Shown here: positions 17,487 to 24,635 of the stretch, one piece after another
Position numbering within the stretch: the stretch's first letter is position 1
How the letters are laid out: every line of letters begins with the position of its first letter
Source of the DNA: Halalkalibacter okhensis
Lineage (GTDB): Bacteria > Bacillota > Bacilli > Bacillales > Bacillaceae_D
Reading direction: 5' to 3'
DNA: 64,000 nucleotides
Assembly: GCF_000787375.1 (NCBI RefSeq)
Contig: NZ_JRJU01000007.1
Coordinates: 86,494-150,493, forward strand
Notes under the pieces: generated by a model
Database searches by the model: none
The model's input: the letters and a program-made list of their open reading frames with translations, nothing else
Told to the model about the DNA's origin: nothing
Program-made: the position numbers and the translations under genes

Positions 17487-17530
17487 TATCTCATTAGGAT
17501 TTGCACCTAATTTAGTACTCGACTGAGATA
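17487..17530 (-). other. Truncated tRNA-like element
   Basis: The minus strand folds into a 7-bp acceptor-like stem (TATCTCA/TGAGATA) and a 5-bp T-stem (TTAGG/CCTAA) with the 7-nt loop TGCAAAT. These are joined by only 13 nt where D and anticodon arms should be. It may be the remnant of a phage tRNA; chance cannot be excluded. Confidence 0.3.
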
Positions 17531-17558
17531 AAGAAAAAGCTAATCAACTTAGCTCCAA

Positions 17559-17732
17559 TTAAAATTTATCAAACTCTTCATCTAAGAATAAAAAGGTATT
17601 CTTTAGTACTCTAACTTTCCCACTCATAGGCACATTATTTTCATTATAGAAACTCCGTAACAACTCTGAATGAGTATCAAAATCACCTGTCATATACTCT
17701 TTTCCAATATCCATTATTACTTTATATTTCAT
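17559..17732 (-). CDS. Hypothetical phage protein, 57 aa
   Basis: Starts at the ATG at 17732 (MKYKVIMDIGKEYMTGDFDTHSELLRSFYNENN), 9 nt after GGAG. An in-frame ATG 9 bases upstream has no spacing for the SD. Small mixed alpha/beta protein with an acidic C-terminus. No known family. Confidence 0.5.
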   Translation of the reverse strand: MKYKVIMDIGKEYMTGDFDTHSELLRSFYNENNVPMSGKVRVLKNTFLFLDEEFDKF

Positions 17733-17803
17733 TCTTATCATCTCCTTTTTTATTAGCGTTTTTACACAATGTCAAAACGCTCACCCTGAATCACATTAAT
17801 AAA

Positions 17804-17876
17804 GGATTAGGCTGGACTCGAACCAACAATTCACTCAGTCTAATGACTGGTTGCTCTACCATTAAGCTACTAATCC
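17804..17876 (-). tRNA. tRNA-like gene with abnormal anticodon arm
   Basis: The 7-bp acceptor (GGATTAG/CTAATCC) is perfect. The D arm (GCTT..GAGC with an AATGGTA loop) and T arm (GTTGG-TTCGAGT-CCAGC) are canonical. The anticodon region is 2 nt longer than normal and pairs as CAGTC-ATTA-GACTG, giving a 4-nt or 8-nt loop rather than 5 bp plus 7 nt, so no anticodon can be assigned safely. No CCA is encoded. It is either a decayed phage tRNA or an unusual one. Confidence 0.55.
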
Positions 17877-17902
17877 ATAAAAAATAAGCTAATCTCTTAG
17901 CT

Positions 17903-18115
17903 TCAATTTCCCTCATCAAATTGTTCTAACAAATCAAAAATTGATTCCTCCACCTTCATCCATCTCACTTCTCCTTCTGAAGAATATTTTACTTTTACAC
18001 ACTCTAGTTCCTCACCGTCAATCTGAATAACATCTTCTTCAAATGACTCAACCGAATCCTTCCTGATGGCTTTAATACGATCCTGAAATAACGTAACGAT
18101 TAAGAATTTGTTCAT
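17903..18115 (-). CDS. Hypothetical phage protein, 70 aa
   Basis: I prefer the ATG at 18115 (MNKFLIVTLFQDRIKAIRK), 7 nt after GGAGG and overlapping the upstream stop as ATGA. An ATG two codons upstream is too close to the SD. Small beta-rich acidic protein (YSSEGEVRWMKVEES). No function recognised. First of five tightly overlapping genes in the order 18896 to 17903. Confidence 0.55.
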   Translation of the reverse strand: MNKFLIVTLFQDRIKAIRKDSVESFEEDVIQIDGEELECVKVKYSSEGEVRWMKVEESIFDLLEQFDEGN

Positions 18116-18279
18116 TTCCATTCCTCCTCTTTTTCATTTTCAAAAACTCGTTCATACCAGTATTCAAGTATATTTATCCTATCTTCATCACTTAAAAATT
18201 CATTCTTCTCAAGCTCAACAGCAAACTTTTCAAACGCTCTAGCTTTCGATTCTGCATAGCTCTTCTTTTTATTCACCAT
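18112..18279 (-). CDS. Hypothetical phage protein, 55 aa
   Basis: Reads MVNKKKSYAESKARAFEKF and continues as a charged helix ending ENEKEEEWK. It overlaps the 18269-18514 gene at its start and the next gene at its stop (ATGA), so it is translated as part of a coupled set. Shorter than usual gene-calling limits. Confidence 0.55.
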   Translation of the reverse strand: MVNKKKSYAESKARAFEKFAVELEKNEFLSDEDRINILEYWYERVFENEKEEEWK

Positions 18280-18514
18280 TCAAAATACCTTTAATCGCTT
18301 CTCGTTCTTCTTCCTTTAATCGCTCTAATCTATCAATTAAATTGGCAAATACCTCTAAGCTTTCAATAAATTTATCTTTTTGATCTTGACTCAATGTTAG
18401 GGTTTTTACTTTATCTAGTGATTCCCAGTCATCCATAGTACATTGACCACATTCCCAGTCAGATAATTCATCATTTGTGATTATTAAATTACAAACATTG
18501 CATTTGTAGCTCAT
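18269..18514 (-). CDS. Small zinc-ribbon-like phage protein
   Basis: 81 aa. The N-terminus MSYKCNVCNLIITNDELSDWECGQC has two CxxC pairs, a likely zinc knuckle, followed by a helical coiled coil (LIDRLERLKEEEREAIKGIL). Probably binds nucleic acid or protein. It overlaps both neighbours in a translationally coupled cluster. Confidence 0.55.
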   Translation of the reverse strand: MSYKCNVCNLIITNDELSDWECGQCTMDDWESLDKVKTLTLSQDQKDKFIESLEVFANLIDRLERLKEEEREAIKGILNGE

Positions 18515-18759
18515 TCTCCTTCTTCACACCCCTTATCTATTCGACTCCATAAATCATGATATTCAGCTAATTGTAAGAACCTATAAGCCCTGATATTACC
18601 TATTTCTTGTTGTGTAAGACCTGTTTCAATACTTAGTAATCTCATCAATTCCAATAGCTTATTAGCTGTTGCAAATTCACCACTTACTAACTCTTGTACT
18701 TTATTAATAGACTGTCCTAAAACTTCTTCTACACGCTTAGCAAATTGGTCTAACATCAC
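18511..18759 (-). CDS. Hypothetical phage protein, 82 aa
   Basis: GTG start at 18759 within the GTGA overlap with the upstream gene and behind AAAGGAGAGG. The protein (MMLDQFAKRVEEVLGQSINKVQELV) is helical and contains QQEIGNIRAYRFLQLAEY. No known domain. Confidence 0.5.
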   Translation of the reverse strand: MMLDQFAKRVEEVLGQSINKVQELVSGEFATANKLLELMRLLSIETGLTQQEIGNIRAYRFLQLAEYHDLWSRIDKGCEEGE

Positions 18760-18896
18760 CTTAACCTCTCCTTTTGTCCACTTTGTACATTTACCAATAT
18801 CTTCTTAATTCCTTCATTGCACTTGTCGCATTTATCTGTAATGCTCATACATCGACTACAATAATTAATGAAGGACTGCAAATTCTTCTGTTCCAT
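18756..18896 (-). CDS. Small CxxC protein, 46 aa
   Basis: ATG at 18896 with GAGG 9 nt upstream. The sequence holds CSRC and CDKC (NYCSRCMSITDKCDKC), two CxxC pairs as in a minimal zinc ribbon. It starts inside the preceding gene and its stop overlaps the next start, consistent with coupling. Confidence 0.5.
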   Translation of the reverse strand: MEQKNLQSFINYCSRCMSITDKCDKCNEGIKKILVNVQSGQKERLR

Positions 18897-19143
18897 CTAG
18901 TTCAACCTCACAAAGTCTTTCTATTTTCAATTTCATCCACTCACCATTTTTAATTTCTCTAAGCGCCAACTGATAATAATCACCTTTTATCAATTCGTAT
19001 TCGTTTCTAAAAAGCTCATTAACACTTTCTATCTTAGCTACCTCTTCAATACACTGTTCTTCACTTTCAGCGACAAATAAACGTACATCTTCAACGTTAT
19101 CTAAGTGAACAGGAGTAACCAGATACAAATACCTCCTACACAT
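18865..19143 (-). CDS. Hypothetical phage protein, 92 aa
   Basis: MCRRYLYLVTPVHLDNVEDVRLFVAESEEQCIEEVAKIES, a mixed alpha/beta acidic protein. Its start touches the stop of the 19143-19535 gene. No motif recognised. Belongs to the same coupled cluster. Confidence 0.5.
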   Translation of the reverse strand: MCRRYLYLVTPVHLDNVEDVRLFVAESEEQCIEEVAKIESVNELFRNEYELIKGDYYQLALREIKNGEWMKLKIERLCEVELDGTEEFAVLH

Positions 19144-19535
19144 TAACTCAACTCCTTAATTTTCAACTTTGGAGTGTACTTCTTTTGATATCTCCTCTGT
19201 CCATGCTCAGTTTTCTCTAAATATCGTTTAACCGCTTCAAGCTCTTCTTCACTTGGCTCCTCATACATCTCTTCAGGAGTTGTTCCTCTTGGCTGCTCAT
19301 CTGTATCATCCGCAGAAGTAACAAAAGGTTTTTCCGTGCCTTGTATGTATGCTTTTAAATAATCCATTTCTTTAAGGATTCTTTCATTTTCATCAAACAA
19401 CCTATTAATGAATGGCAAAATTCCACCAAACAATTGTTCATTTGCTTCTCGTGTTTTCTTATAAATCAATTTATCTAAATCATAATAATCCATCTCTACA
19501 AGCATCTTTTCACTTTTTCTTCTTCTCATTTTCAT
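19143..19535 (-). CDS. Hypothetical phage protein, 130 aa
   Basis: Basic N-terminus (MKMRRRKSEKM), helical centre, then a Pro/Glu-rich linker (EEMYEEPSEEELEAVKRYLEKTEHGQRRY) and a basic tail. AAAGGATAG precedes the ATG, with a second ATG two codons later. No family recognised. First gene after a minus-strand terminator at 19588-19621, so a promoter may lie in 19536-19588. Confidence 0.5.
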   Translation of the reverse strand: MKMRRRKSEKMLVEMDYYDLDKLIYKKTREANEQLFGGILPFINRLFDENERILKEMDYLKAYIQGTEKPFVTSADDTDEQPRGTTPEEMYEEPSEEELEAVKRYLEKTEHGQRRYQKKYTPKLKIKELS

Positions 19536-19587
19536 CTATCCTTTCAGCTCTAATTTGTTTTTTTAAGAGGCAACTTTCGAGGAAATT

Positions 19588-19621
19588 AAAAAACACATGT
19601 AAAGGGAGAATGAACTCCCTT
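19588..19621 (-). terminator. Intrinsic terminator / attenuator
   Basis: An AAGGGAG/CTCCCTT stem with a 6-nt loop and T6 following a short spacer on the minus strand. It separates the regulatory gene at 19809-20027 from the small-gene cluster. Confidence 0.55.
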
Positions 19622-19808
19622 GTGAACATGCGCTAGGAGAAAATATAAATGGCTCAAAATTATTTATAGACGCTTTGACAACGTCATAAAACTTGGAGGA
19701 TCAAAATAAATGTATAAACAAACTATTATTTTGATATTTTCAACCTTATATTTATAGACCGAGGAAGAAATGGGCGACTAAATGGCTTAGCCGATGCGGT
19801 CAAGATAT

Positions 19809-20027
19809 TTATCTATACCTGCTTTCCCAGTGGTCAGCTTGTAGGATTACATTTTTTATTTTCTGCTCAGTCTTCACACTCAAAGTTGATTTAAAATTAA
19901 ACCACTGAGACAGTGCCGAACTTGAAACACCTATCGCTTTAGAAATATCTTTGTATGGAATACGTTTCAAGCGCCTTGTTTGATCTAGTTCAATTACTTC
20001 ATCTTTTGTTAGTCGCTTCACTTTCAC
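19809..20027 (-). CDS. Small HTH regulator
   Basis: 72 aa. An HTH core is evident (YKDISKAIGVSSSALSQWFNFK) with a basic flank, similar to Cro-like or phage control proteins. RBS AAAAGGAGGGAG before the ATG. It lies between the early RNA-polymerase genes and the late small-gene cluster and may set the early/late switch (inference). Confidence 0.65.
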   Translation of the reverse strand: MKVKRLTKDEVIELDQTRRLKRIPYKDISKAIGVSSSALSQWFNFKSTLSVKTEQKIKNVILQADHWESRYR

Positions 20028-20086
20028 TCCCTCCTTTTCAGAGTAATTTATAATATATTTTCAGTAATAATTATTAAGCGTAAAAA

Positions 20087-20119
20087 AGAGAACAGGAGAG
20101 GAGAAATAACCTGTTCTCT
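20087..20119 (-). terminator. Intrinsic terminator
   Basis: A perfect 10-bp stem AGAGAACAGG/CCTGTTCTCT with a 13-nt loop and TTTTTT on the minus strand. It would stop read-through from the RNA polymerase genes before the HTH regulator. Confidence 0.65.
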
Positions 20120-20193
20120 AAAGACTTAGTAAGCTGGCAATTGCTTACTAAAGTTAATATCGTTATATGGAAATGGGGGAAATCAACTTATTG

Positions 20194-20222
20194 TTGACAA
20201 ACTCGAAATTTAATACTATGAT
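20194..20222 (+). promoter_or_regulatory. Consensus sigma-A promoter, plus strand
   Basis: TTGACA, 17 nt, TATGAT. It points away from all nearby genes and towards the 3' end of the polymerase gene. Transcription would start near 20229 and yield an antisense or small RNA. Confidence 0.6.
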
Positions 20223-20342
20223 GTATAATAACGGGGTAAGTTTTAATTATAATATTAAAAATAAATTAGATTAAGAGGGGAATTCACCCTTCAGATGTCT
20301 GTAGTTCTTTCCTTTAGAGGGCATTAACGTCATAAAAAAACA

Positions 20343-20381
20343 CACCTCAAAAACCCAAATAAAATGTACTTTTTTGAGGTG
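20343..20381 (-). terminator. Terminator after RNA polymerase genes
   Basis: A CACCTCAAAAA/TTTTTGAGGTG stem followed by TGTTTTTTT on the minus strand, 30 nt after the stop of the 20411 gene. Confidence 0.65.
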
Positions 20382-20410
20382 CTTACATTTAAAAACTGAA
20401 TAACTCAGCG

Positions 20411-21634
20411 TTACATTTTTTGCTTCATTCTTCTTTTTCTTTGCCTTTCCCTCGCTTTCTCCTTCTTTCTCTTTTCATTACACTCTACACACCTAACCTG
20501 CCGCTGCTTCACTTGCTGAATCTCATTAGCACAATCGAAACATTTCACAAGTCCTTGTATATTCCTCCTAAGATTCCATATAATTACATGCCCTAGCGCA
20601 TCCCATAATGTATCCTTATTAGCACTTTCTTTTTCCTCGTATAAATACTTTACTAAAACATCCGTTACAAAAAAGATATCATCGTTTATCTTTAAAAGCT
20701 CATCCTTTATCGATCTAATCACACGAAACTTCACTTTATTCATTGATTTACCTTGTAGTTTAGCTTCCTTTTGTATATCCCAGTGCTTCCCCTTATTCAA
20801 TTTCTCATACCTATCAATAATTGCTTCAGCTTCTGGTGTATCAATTTTCCGACTCTCTACATGCATTAATTTTAAATAGTCATAGTCATCAACAACATTT
20901 TCCTCAAAGTGAACTCGATCACCAGTATTCGGAATTATGTTATCTAAGCGACTCATCACAGATTCATTTTTATCCGCAACCTGATTCCTCTTTTTATCCT
21001 TAGCATACATAAAGAAATATGCAACCTTACCACTCGTATATTTTTTAATTGTTTCATTAACCTCTGGCGGACGTTCTGGCATCCATAACGACTTTGCAAA
21101 ATCGATACAAGCATTATTTTCAAACACTAGCCACTTTATCACCTTCAAGGCTTCTTCTTGTTCCTCATCCGTCCCTTTTTGCCATACATCACTATTCCAT
21201 ACCTTCGAGATATTGTTTGATATGTCACCTATGCTCATGTTTTTTGAATAAGCCGATATTAAGCTATCATAAATATTATCTTCATTAATTTTATCAGGCT
21301 TCGCTGAAGCTAATTCATAATCAAGTGGCACTACATTCTTTACATTACGTTCAGCTACTTCCACAATCGTATTGTCATTAACAATTAAGGAATCATCACC
21401 ATCTACATCAAACATTAGAATTTTGCTAATTGGATCATGAATGCTTGTATAAATACAATTGGATACAAACCATTCCAGAGTCTCACCACTCACAATATTA
21501 GCTCTAAGACAATGCTCTTTATACAAATGGGGGCTTCTTAGTACGTTCAACCTTTCTCCATTCTCATACAACTTACATGAAACTTCCCCATTCTGTAATA
21601 ACCCTGTTGGCTTTTCTTGCTTCAAAAGAGCCAT
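20411..21634 (-). CDS. YonO/QDE-1-type single-chain RNA polymerase, C-terminal part
   Basis: 407 aa. Residues 32-44 (LRSPHLYKEHCLR) and 76-80 (DVDGD in KILMFDVDGDDSLIVND) are the second double-psi beta-barrel signature of the RdRP/YonO superfamily, the three Asp binding catalytic Mg. The C-terminus has two CxxC pairs (KCFDCANE and RCVECNE), a probable zinc ribbon, and a very basic tail. The ATG at 21634 has no SD and overlaps the N-terminal ORF by 13 nt in the -1 frame, so it reads as the rest of one polymerase broken by a frameshift. In SPbeta the single-chain YonO transcribes late genes. Confidence 0.82.
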   Translation of the reverse strand: MALLKQEKPTGLLQNGEVSCKLYENGERLNVLRSPHLYKEHCLRANIVSGETLEWFVSNCIYTSIHDPISKILMFDVDGDDSLIVNDNTIVEVAERNVKNVVPLDYELASAKPDKINEDNIYDSLISAYSKNMSIGDISNNISKVWNSDVWQKGTDEEQEEALKVIKWLVFENNACIDFAKSLWMPERPPEVNETIKKYTSGKVAYFFMYAKDKKRNQVADKNESVMSRLDNIIPNTGDRVHFEENVVDDYDYLKLMHVESRKIDTPEAEAIIDRYEKLNKGKHWDIQKEAKLQGKSMNKVKFRVIRSIKDELLKINDDIFFVTDVLVKYLYEEKESANKDTLWDALGHVIIWNLRRNIQGLVKCFDCANEIQQVKQRQVRCVECNEKRKKEKARERQRKRRMKQKM

Positions 21635-23304
21635 TGAGCAAACGCATATGTATCAGGTGAAATAAATGTCCTCTTAGTACCATTAAGAATCAACTTTCCT
21701 GACTTCGCACGAGTAATCAAGGATTTCTTCGTCTCTTTGATAGTTTCTTTACTATGTACATCATTCAATAAATTAGGATATATCTCTAGAGCTTGTTGGA
21801 AACTACTCTTCTTATCATTTTCACTGGTCACACCAAGAATCTCTAACATTATGTCTTTATCATTTCCGACACTTTTTATTTGATTAACTGTCTTTGAAGA
21901 TATGCCAGATAACTCACCTTCCTTGAAGTCTGTAAGAGTCTGCAAGACTTGATAAGATAAGGTTTTATCAGTAAAGCTATCCTCATTTTCTTCTTCACTT
22001 GCAATAGCTGCTTGACAATTATATTGTTTAAACGCTCGCTTATAGGCATCCCAATCATCAAAGAACTTCCACATTTTAAATTGCGATTTAGTAAAAATAG
22101 TCGTTATACCTTTCTCAATCACGTTATGAGGCTCATTCCAAATATCATAAACTATCGGACTAGCTTCCTTATTCATATCAATAAACTTCTTAAAATTAAA
22201 AGGTACGATCAAGCCTTTAAAATAGGGTAAACGAATCTGTATGGCTTTTTCGCTAACATCAAGTAAGCAAATACCAGCACCATCAGTATGAGGAATTGAT
22301 ATGTACTTTTCATCTGGTGTAATTTCATAAGTTTCCGAGTCAATATGTTCAACCTTACTCCATACGTCCGTTTCAAAGTCATCAACTACTATACATTTAT
22401 CAATGTCAAAGCCCTCCCAAGGTACAGAAGCAGTCATTGTTAATGCGGTATAGGCATTATATTTATTAACGTTCATTCCACCTTGTTCATTAATCTTATC
22501 AATTGTTAAACCTGCATTTAGAGCATTTTTCACTTTCTCAGATACAGACTCACGCATAAATATAGACTTTTTATTTCTTATTGCTCCAGCAGATGAGGTA
22601 TAGTACTTGTAAAGCTCTCGCTTGCCATCTTTATAGTAGTAAAATCCTTTTTTGACTAAACTCTCAAAAACCTTGTATCTAAAAGCACGAATCATAATAA
22701 TATCAGTGGTTGTACTATTTTTTCCAACTCCTAGTGTACGAGTAAGAACAGAATCAAATTGACTTACCTTATTAGAATCCTTCAAATCCTCTTGCCTCAT
22801 TACACGTACACCTTTATGCTGATCAGCTTCATTATCAAGTAATTCTTTGAGCTTATTAATACGCTCCTTCACTGGCTTAAATAGTTCGATTTTCTTCTTG
22901 CGAATATCCTTTTTTATCTCCTTGATATCCTTTTGATTCTTCTCGATATCCTTTGGAGACTTCTGAAGTAATTCGATGATCTCAGCCTCAAGATCTTCAT
23001 TGAAAAAATTCATAAGAAACTTCATCGAAGGCTTGTTAGGTTTATATTGATCTCCAAGCTTAGTAAAAGACAGATTCTTATAATACTGATCAACTTTCTC
23101 ATCAGTAACATTCTTGAGTTTCTCCAGCTTATTTAATTCCTTTTTGTATAAACTTAAACCCAAGCTCAAGCTTTGCTTTTCTTTATGTAGTTCATGCTCA
23201 TTATCATTCAGGAAACTATCAGTCGATAAAGAGTAAATGTAAATTTGCTTGCTTAGGTTTCCTTCCATTTCAACTAGTTCATTTTCCATTAGAATATCTG
23301 TCAT
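21622..23304 (-). CDS. YonO/QDE-1-type single-chain RNA polymerase, N-terminal part
   Basis: 560 aa with an excellent RBS (AAGGAG, 8 nt). Residues about 35-165 are a lysine-rich coiled coil. From 290 on comes the first catalytic barrel: HTDGAG (339-344), then IQIRLPYFKGLI (355-366), the same block as the SDGxG and QIRxxGxKG motifs of cellular RdRPs. It ends TYAFAQWLF-stop, exactly where homologous sequence continues in the next ORF (KQEKPTGLLQNGEV). Adding one T to the TTTT at the junction would fuse both. Function by family: DNA-directed transcription of phage genes. Confidence 0.82.
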   Translation of the reverse strand: MTDILMENELVEMEGNLSKQIYIYSLSTDSFLNDNEHELHKEKQSLSLGLSLYKKELNKLEKLKNVTDEKVDQYYKNLSFTKLGDQYKPNKPSMKFLMNFFNEDLEAEIIELLQKSPKDIEKNQKDIKEIKKDIRKKKIELFKPVKERINKLKELLDNEADQHKGVRVMRQEDLKDSNKVSQFDSVLTRTLGVGKNSTTTDIIMIRAFRYKVFESLVKKGFYYYKDGKRELYKYYTSSAGAIRNKKSIFMRESVSEKVKNALNAGLTIDKINEQGGMNVNKYNAYTALTMTASVPWEGFDIDKCIVVDDFETDVWSKVEHIDSETYEITPDEKYISIPHTDGAGICLLDVSEKAIQIRLPYFKGLIVPFNFKKFIDMNKEASPIVYDIWNEPHNVIEKGITTIFTKSQFKMWKFFDDWDAYKRAFKQYNCQAAIASEEENEDSFTDKTLSYQVLQTLTDFKEGELSGISSKTVNQIKSVGNDKDIMLEILGVTSENDKKSSFQQALEIYPNLLNDVHSKETIKETKKSLITRAKSGKLILNGTKRTFISPDTYAFAQWLF

Positions 23305-23362
23305 TCAATCGACTCCTTCTATTTTCATTTTTGATTTTTATATGTAAAGCAAGTTCAAAACC

Positions 23363-23436
23363 TTGGGGGAAGTAAAAGCGGGAAGATCATTCTTCCACGT
23401 TGTTCCAGAATGACTTCTTCGACCGCTTTCCCCCAA
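23363..23436 (-). other. GC-rich nested stem-loop upstream of the RNA polymerase genes
   Basis: The outer arms TTGGGGG...AAAGCGG and CCGCTTTCCCCCAA pair. Inside, GAAGATCATTCT pairs imperfectly with AGAATGACTTCTTC. The fold lies in the 5' leader of the polymerase mRNA and is much more GC-rich than its surroundings. It could be an RNA control element or a DNA cruciform such as a replication origin. Confidence 0.6.
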
Positions 23437-23472
23437 ACCCCCTCGGTCGGTATGTATTTTTTAATAAGGTTG

Positions 23473-23536
23473 AAATTTGACACCTTGACCTACTAGTAGT
23501 ATTTATTATTTATTAGAGACTCAAGGTGTCAAATTT
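23473..23536 (-). terminator. Long-loop terminator / inverted repeat
   Basis: Perfect 16-bp arms (AAATTTGACACCTTGA and its complement) separated by 32 AT-rich bases, 5 nt after the stop of the 23541 gene. T-tracts occur on both sides but are stronger on the plus strand. Confidence 0.55.
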
Positions 23537-23540
23537 TTAT

Positions 23541-24635
23541 CTAAGTAAATAAACTATCTAGTTCATCGGCTATTTTATTTGTGATTTCATTTGGCAAGGC
23601 CGGCTCTAACTTCACTTTTTTAACTTTATGTATTATATTTGTTGAACCAGCTTTAATTAAAATATGTAATAACTTTTCAGTGTCTTCTATGTAACTATCT
23701 TCAATTCTGCAATTATCAATTTCTAACGTACCCCATACAGCCTCATTTTCTTTCAAAGCCTTTTTGCGTCTTTCATTTGCGTTATGTAAAAATTTATTTA
23801 TTATAGTTTCATTTAATTTATCTTTTTGTATCTCAACATCGTTTAAAAGCAGATCCAAAATACTGTTATATGATGCAAGAATACCTTTTCGATTAAGCGT
23901 TATGTCATATACATAGTAATAAAAATCAATTTCATAAGCATTATCACTATAGATTTTTTCTTTCACACGTCGCTTAAATTCATACCATTTATTTGTACCA
24001 ACAACATCTGAAACTTTTTGTATTTTCTTGCCAATTGATTCAGCATTCATTTCATCTAAAACTTCTCGTTCAAAGCTGATTATAAATTCTTCTTCATCTG
24101 TATTGGCTAATTCATGTTGATAATCATCTAAACGTTTTATCATTATTGCTTTCTTGAAAAAGATACAACGTCTATCCTCTAGGCTCTTGAGTGCTCGCTT
24201 TATCGTCCCTCTGAAGCTCGAATCACTTGAACTATAAAAATCGTAAACAATAGCCCGATTAACATTTATATGTTGCGCAAACTTAGGAATCATTCTTCCA
24301 CACTCAGAATAATTGGAGTTAGCCATATTCATCGTTCTCAGTAACTGATTGTTAGATTTCACTATCCGTTTTTCCTTATTTCTAGCCAATAAGTCTAAAA
24401 TAAGGAGTTCCACTAAGCGAATATAGTCAGAACCATTCTTAAGCTTCGGCTTAGGCTTATCGTATATCTCCTCTATAATGAAAGAGCGCCCTTTCTTGGA
24501 GTACCTTAAGTATCGCTCTAAGTCTAATAGTTGATAAATCTTACCTTTACCACCTTTATATACGATCTCCAACTCAGCACATAAGGCTTTATAATTCTTT
24601 AACACTTGCCCTTCCCCTAGATTGCTAACTTTCAT
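23541..24635 (-). CDS. Phage protein with conserved N-terminal DNA-binding-like domain, 364 aa
   Basis: The first 65 residues (VLKNYKALCAELEIVYKGGKGKIYQLLDLERYLRYSKKGRSFIIEEIYD) match a domain I associate with mobile-element proteins of Firmicutes, where a basic helix is followed by F-I-I-x-E-I-Y-D. The rest is helical and charged, and resembles winged-helix replication or regulatory proteins. The final residues overlap the 24632 gene by 4 bases. No catalytic motif. Possible initiator or regulator, unproven. Confidence 0.55.
   Translation of the reverse strand: MKVSNLGEGQVLKNYKALCAELEIVYKGGKGKIYQLLDLERYLRYSKKGRSFIIEEIYDKPKPKLKNGSDYIRLVELLILDLLARNKEKRIVKSNNQLLRTMNMANSNYSECGRMIPKFAQHINVNRAIVYDFYSSSDSSFRGTIKRALKSLEDRRCIFFKKAIMIKRLDDYQHELANTDEEEFIISFEREVLDEMNAESIGKKIQKVSDVVGTNKWYEFKRRVKEKIYSDNAYEIDFYYYVYDITLNRKGILASYNSILDLLLNDVEIQKDKLNETIINKFLHNANERRKKALKENEAVWGTLEIDNCRIEDSYIEDTEKLLHILIKAGSTNIIHKVKKVKLEPALPNEITNKIADELDSLFT

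Larger units (their letters stand above)
20028..20410. other. Regulatory region with promoter, hairpins and no gene
   Basis: 383 bases. It contains a minus-strand terminator (20087-20119), a 9-bp stem TTAGTAAGC/GCTTACTAA near 20128-20152, a consensus plus-strand promoter (20194-20222) and a second minus-strand terminator (20343-20381). No ORF above 15 codons has a plausible RBS. Confidence 0.6.

Noticed and set aside
21622..21640. Canonical -1 slippery heptamer at the RNA polymerase junction
   Set aside because: I looked for X XXY YYZ in the zero frame at the overlap (TGG CTC TTT TGA) and there is none; only a TTTT run is present, so a programmed -1 site is not supported by motif.
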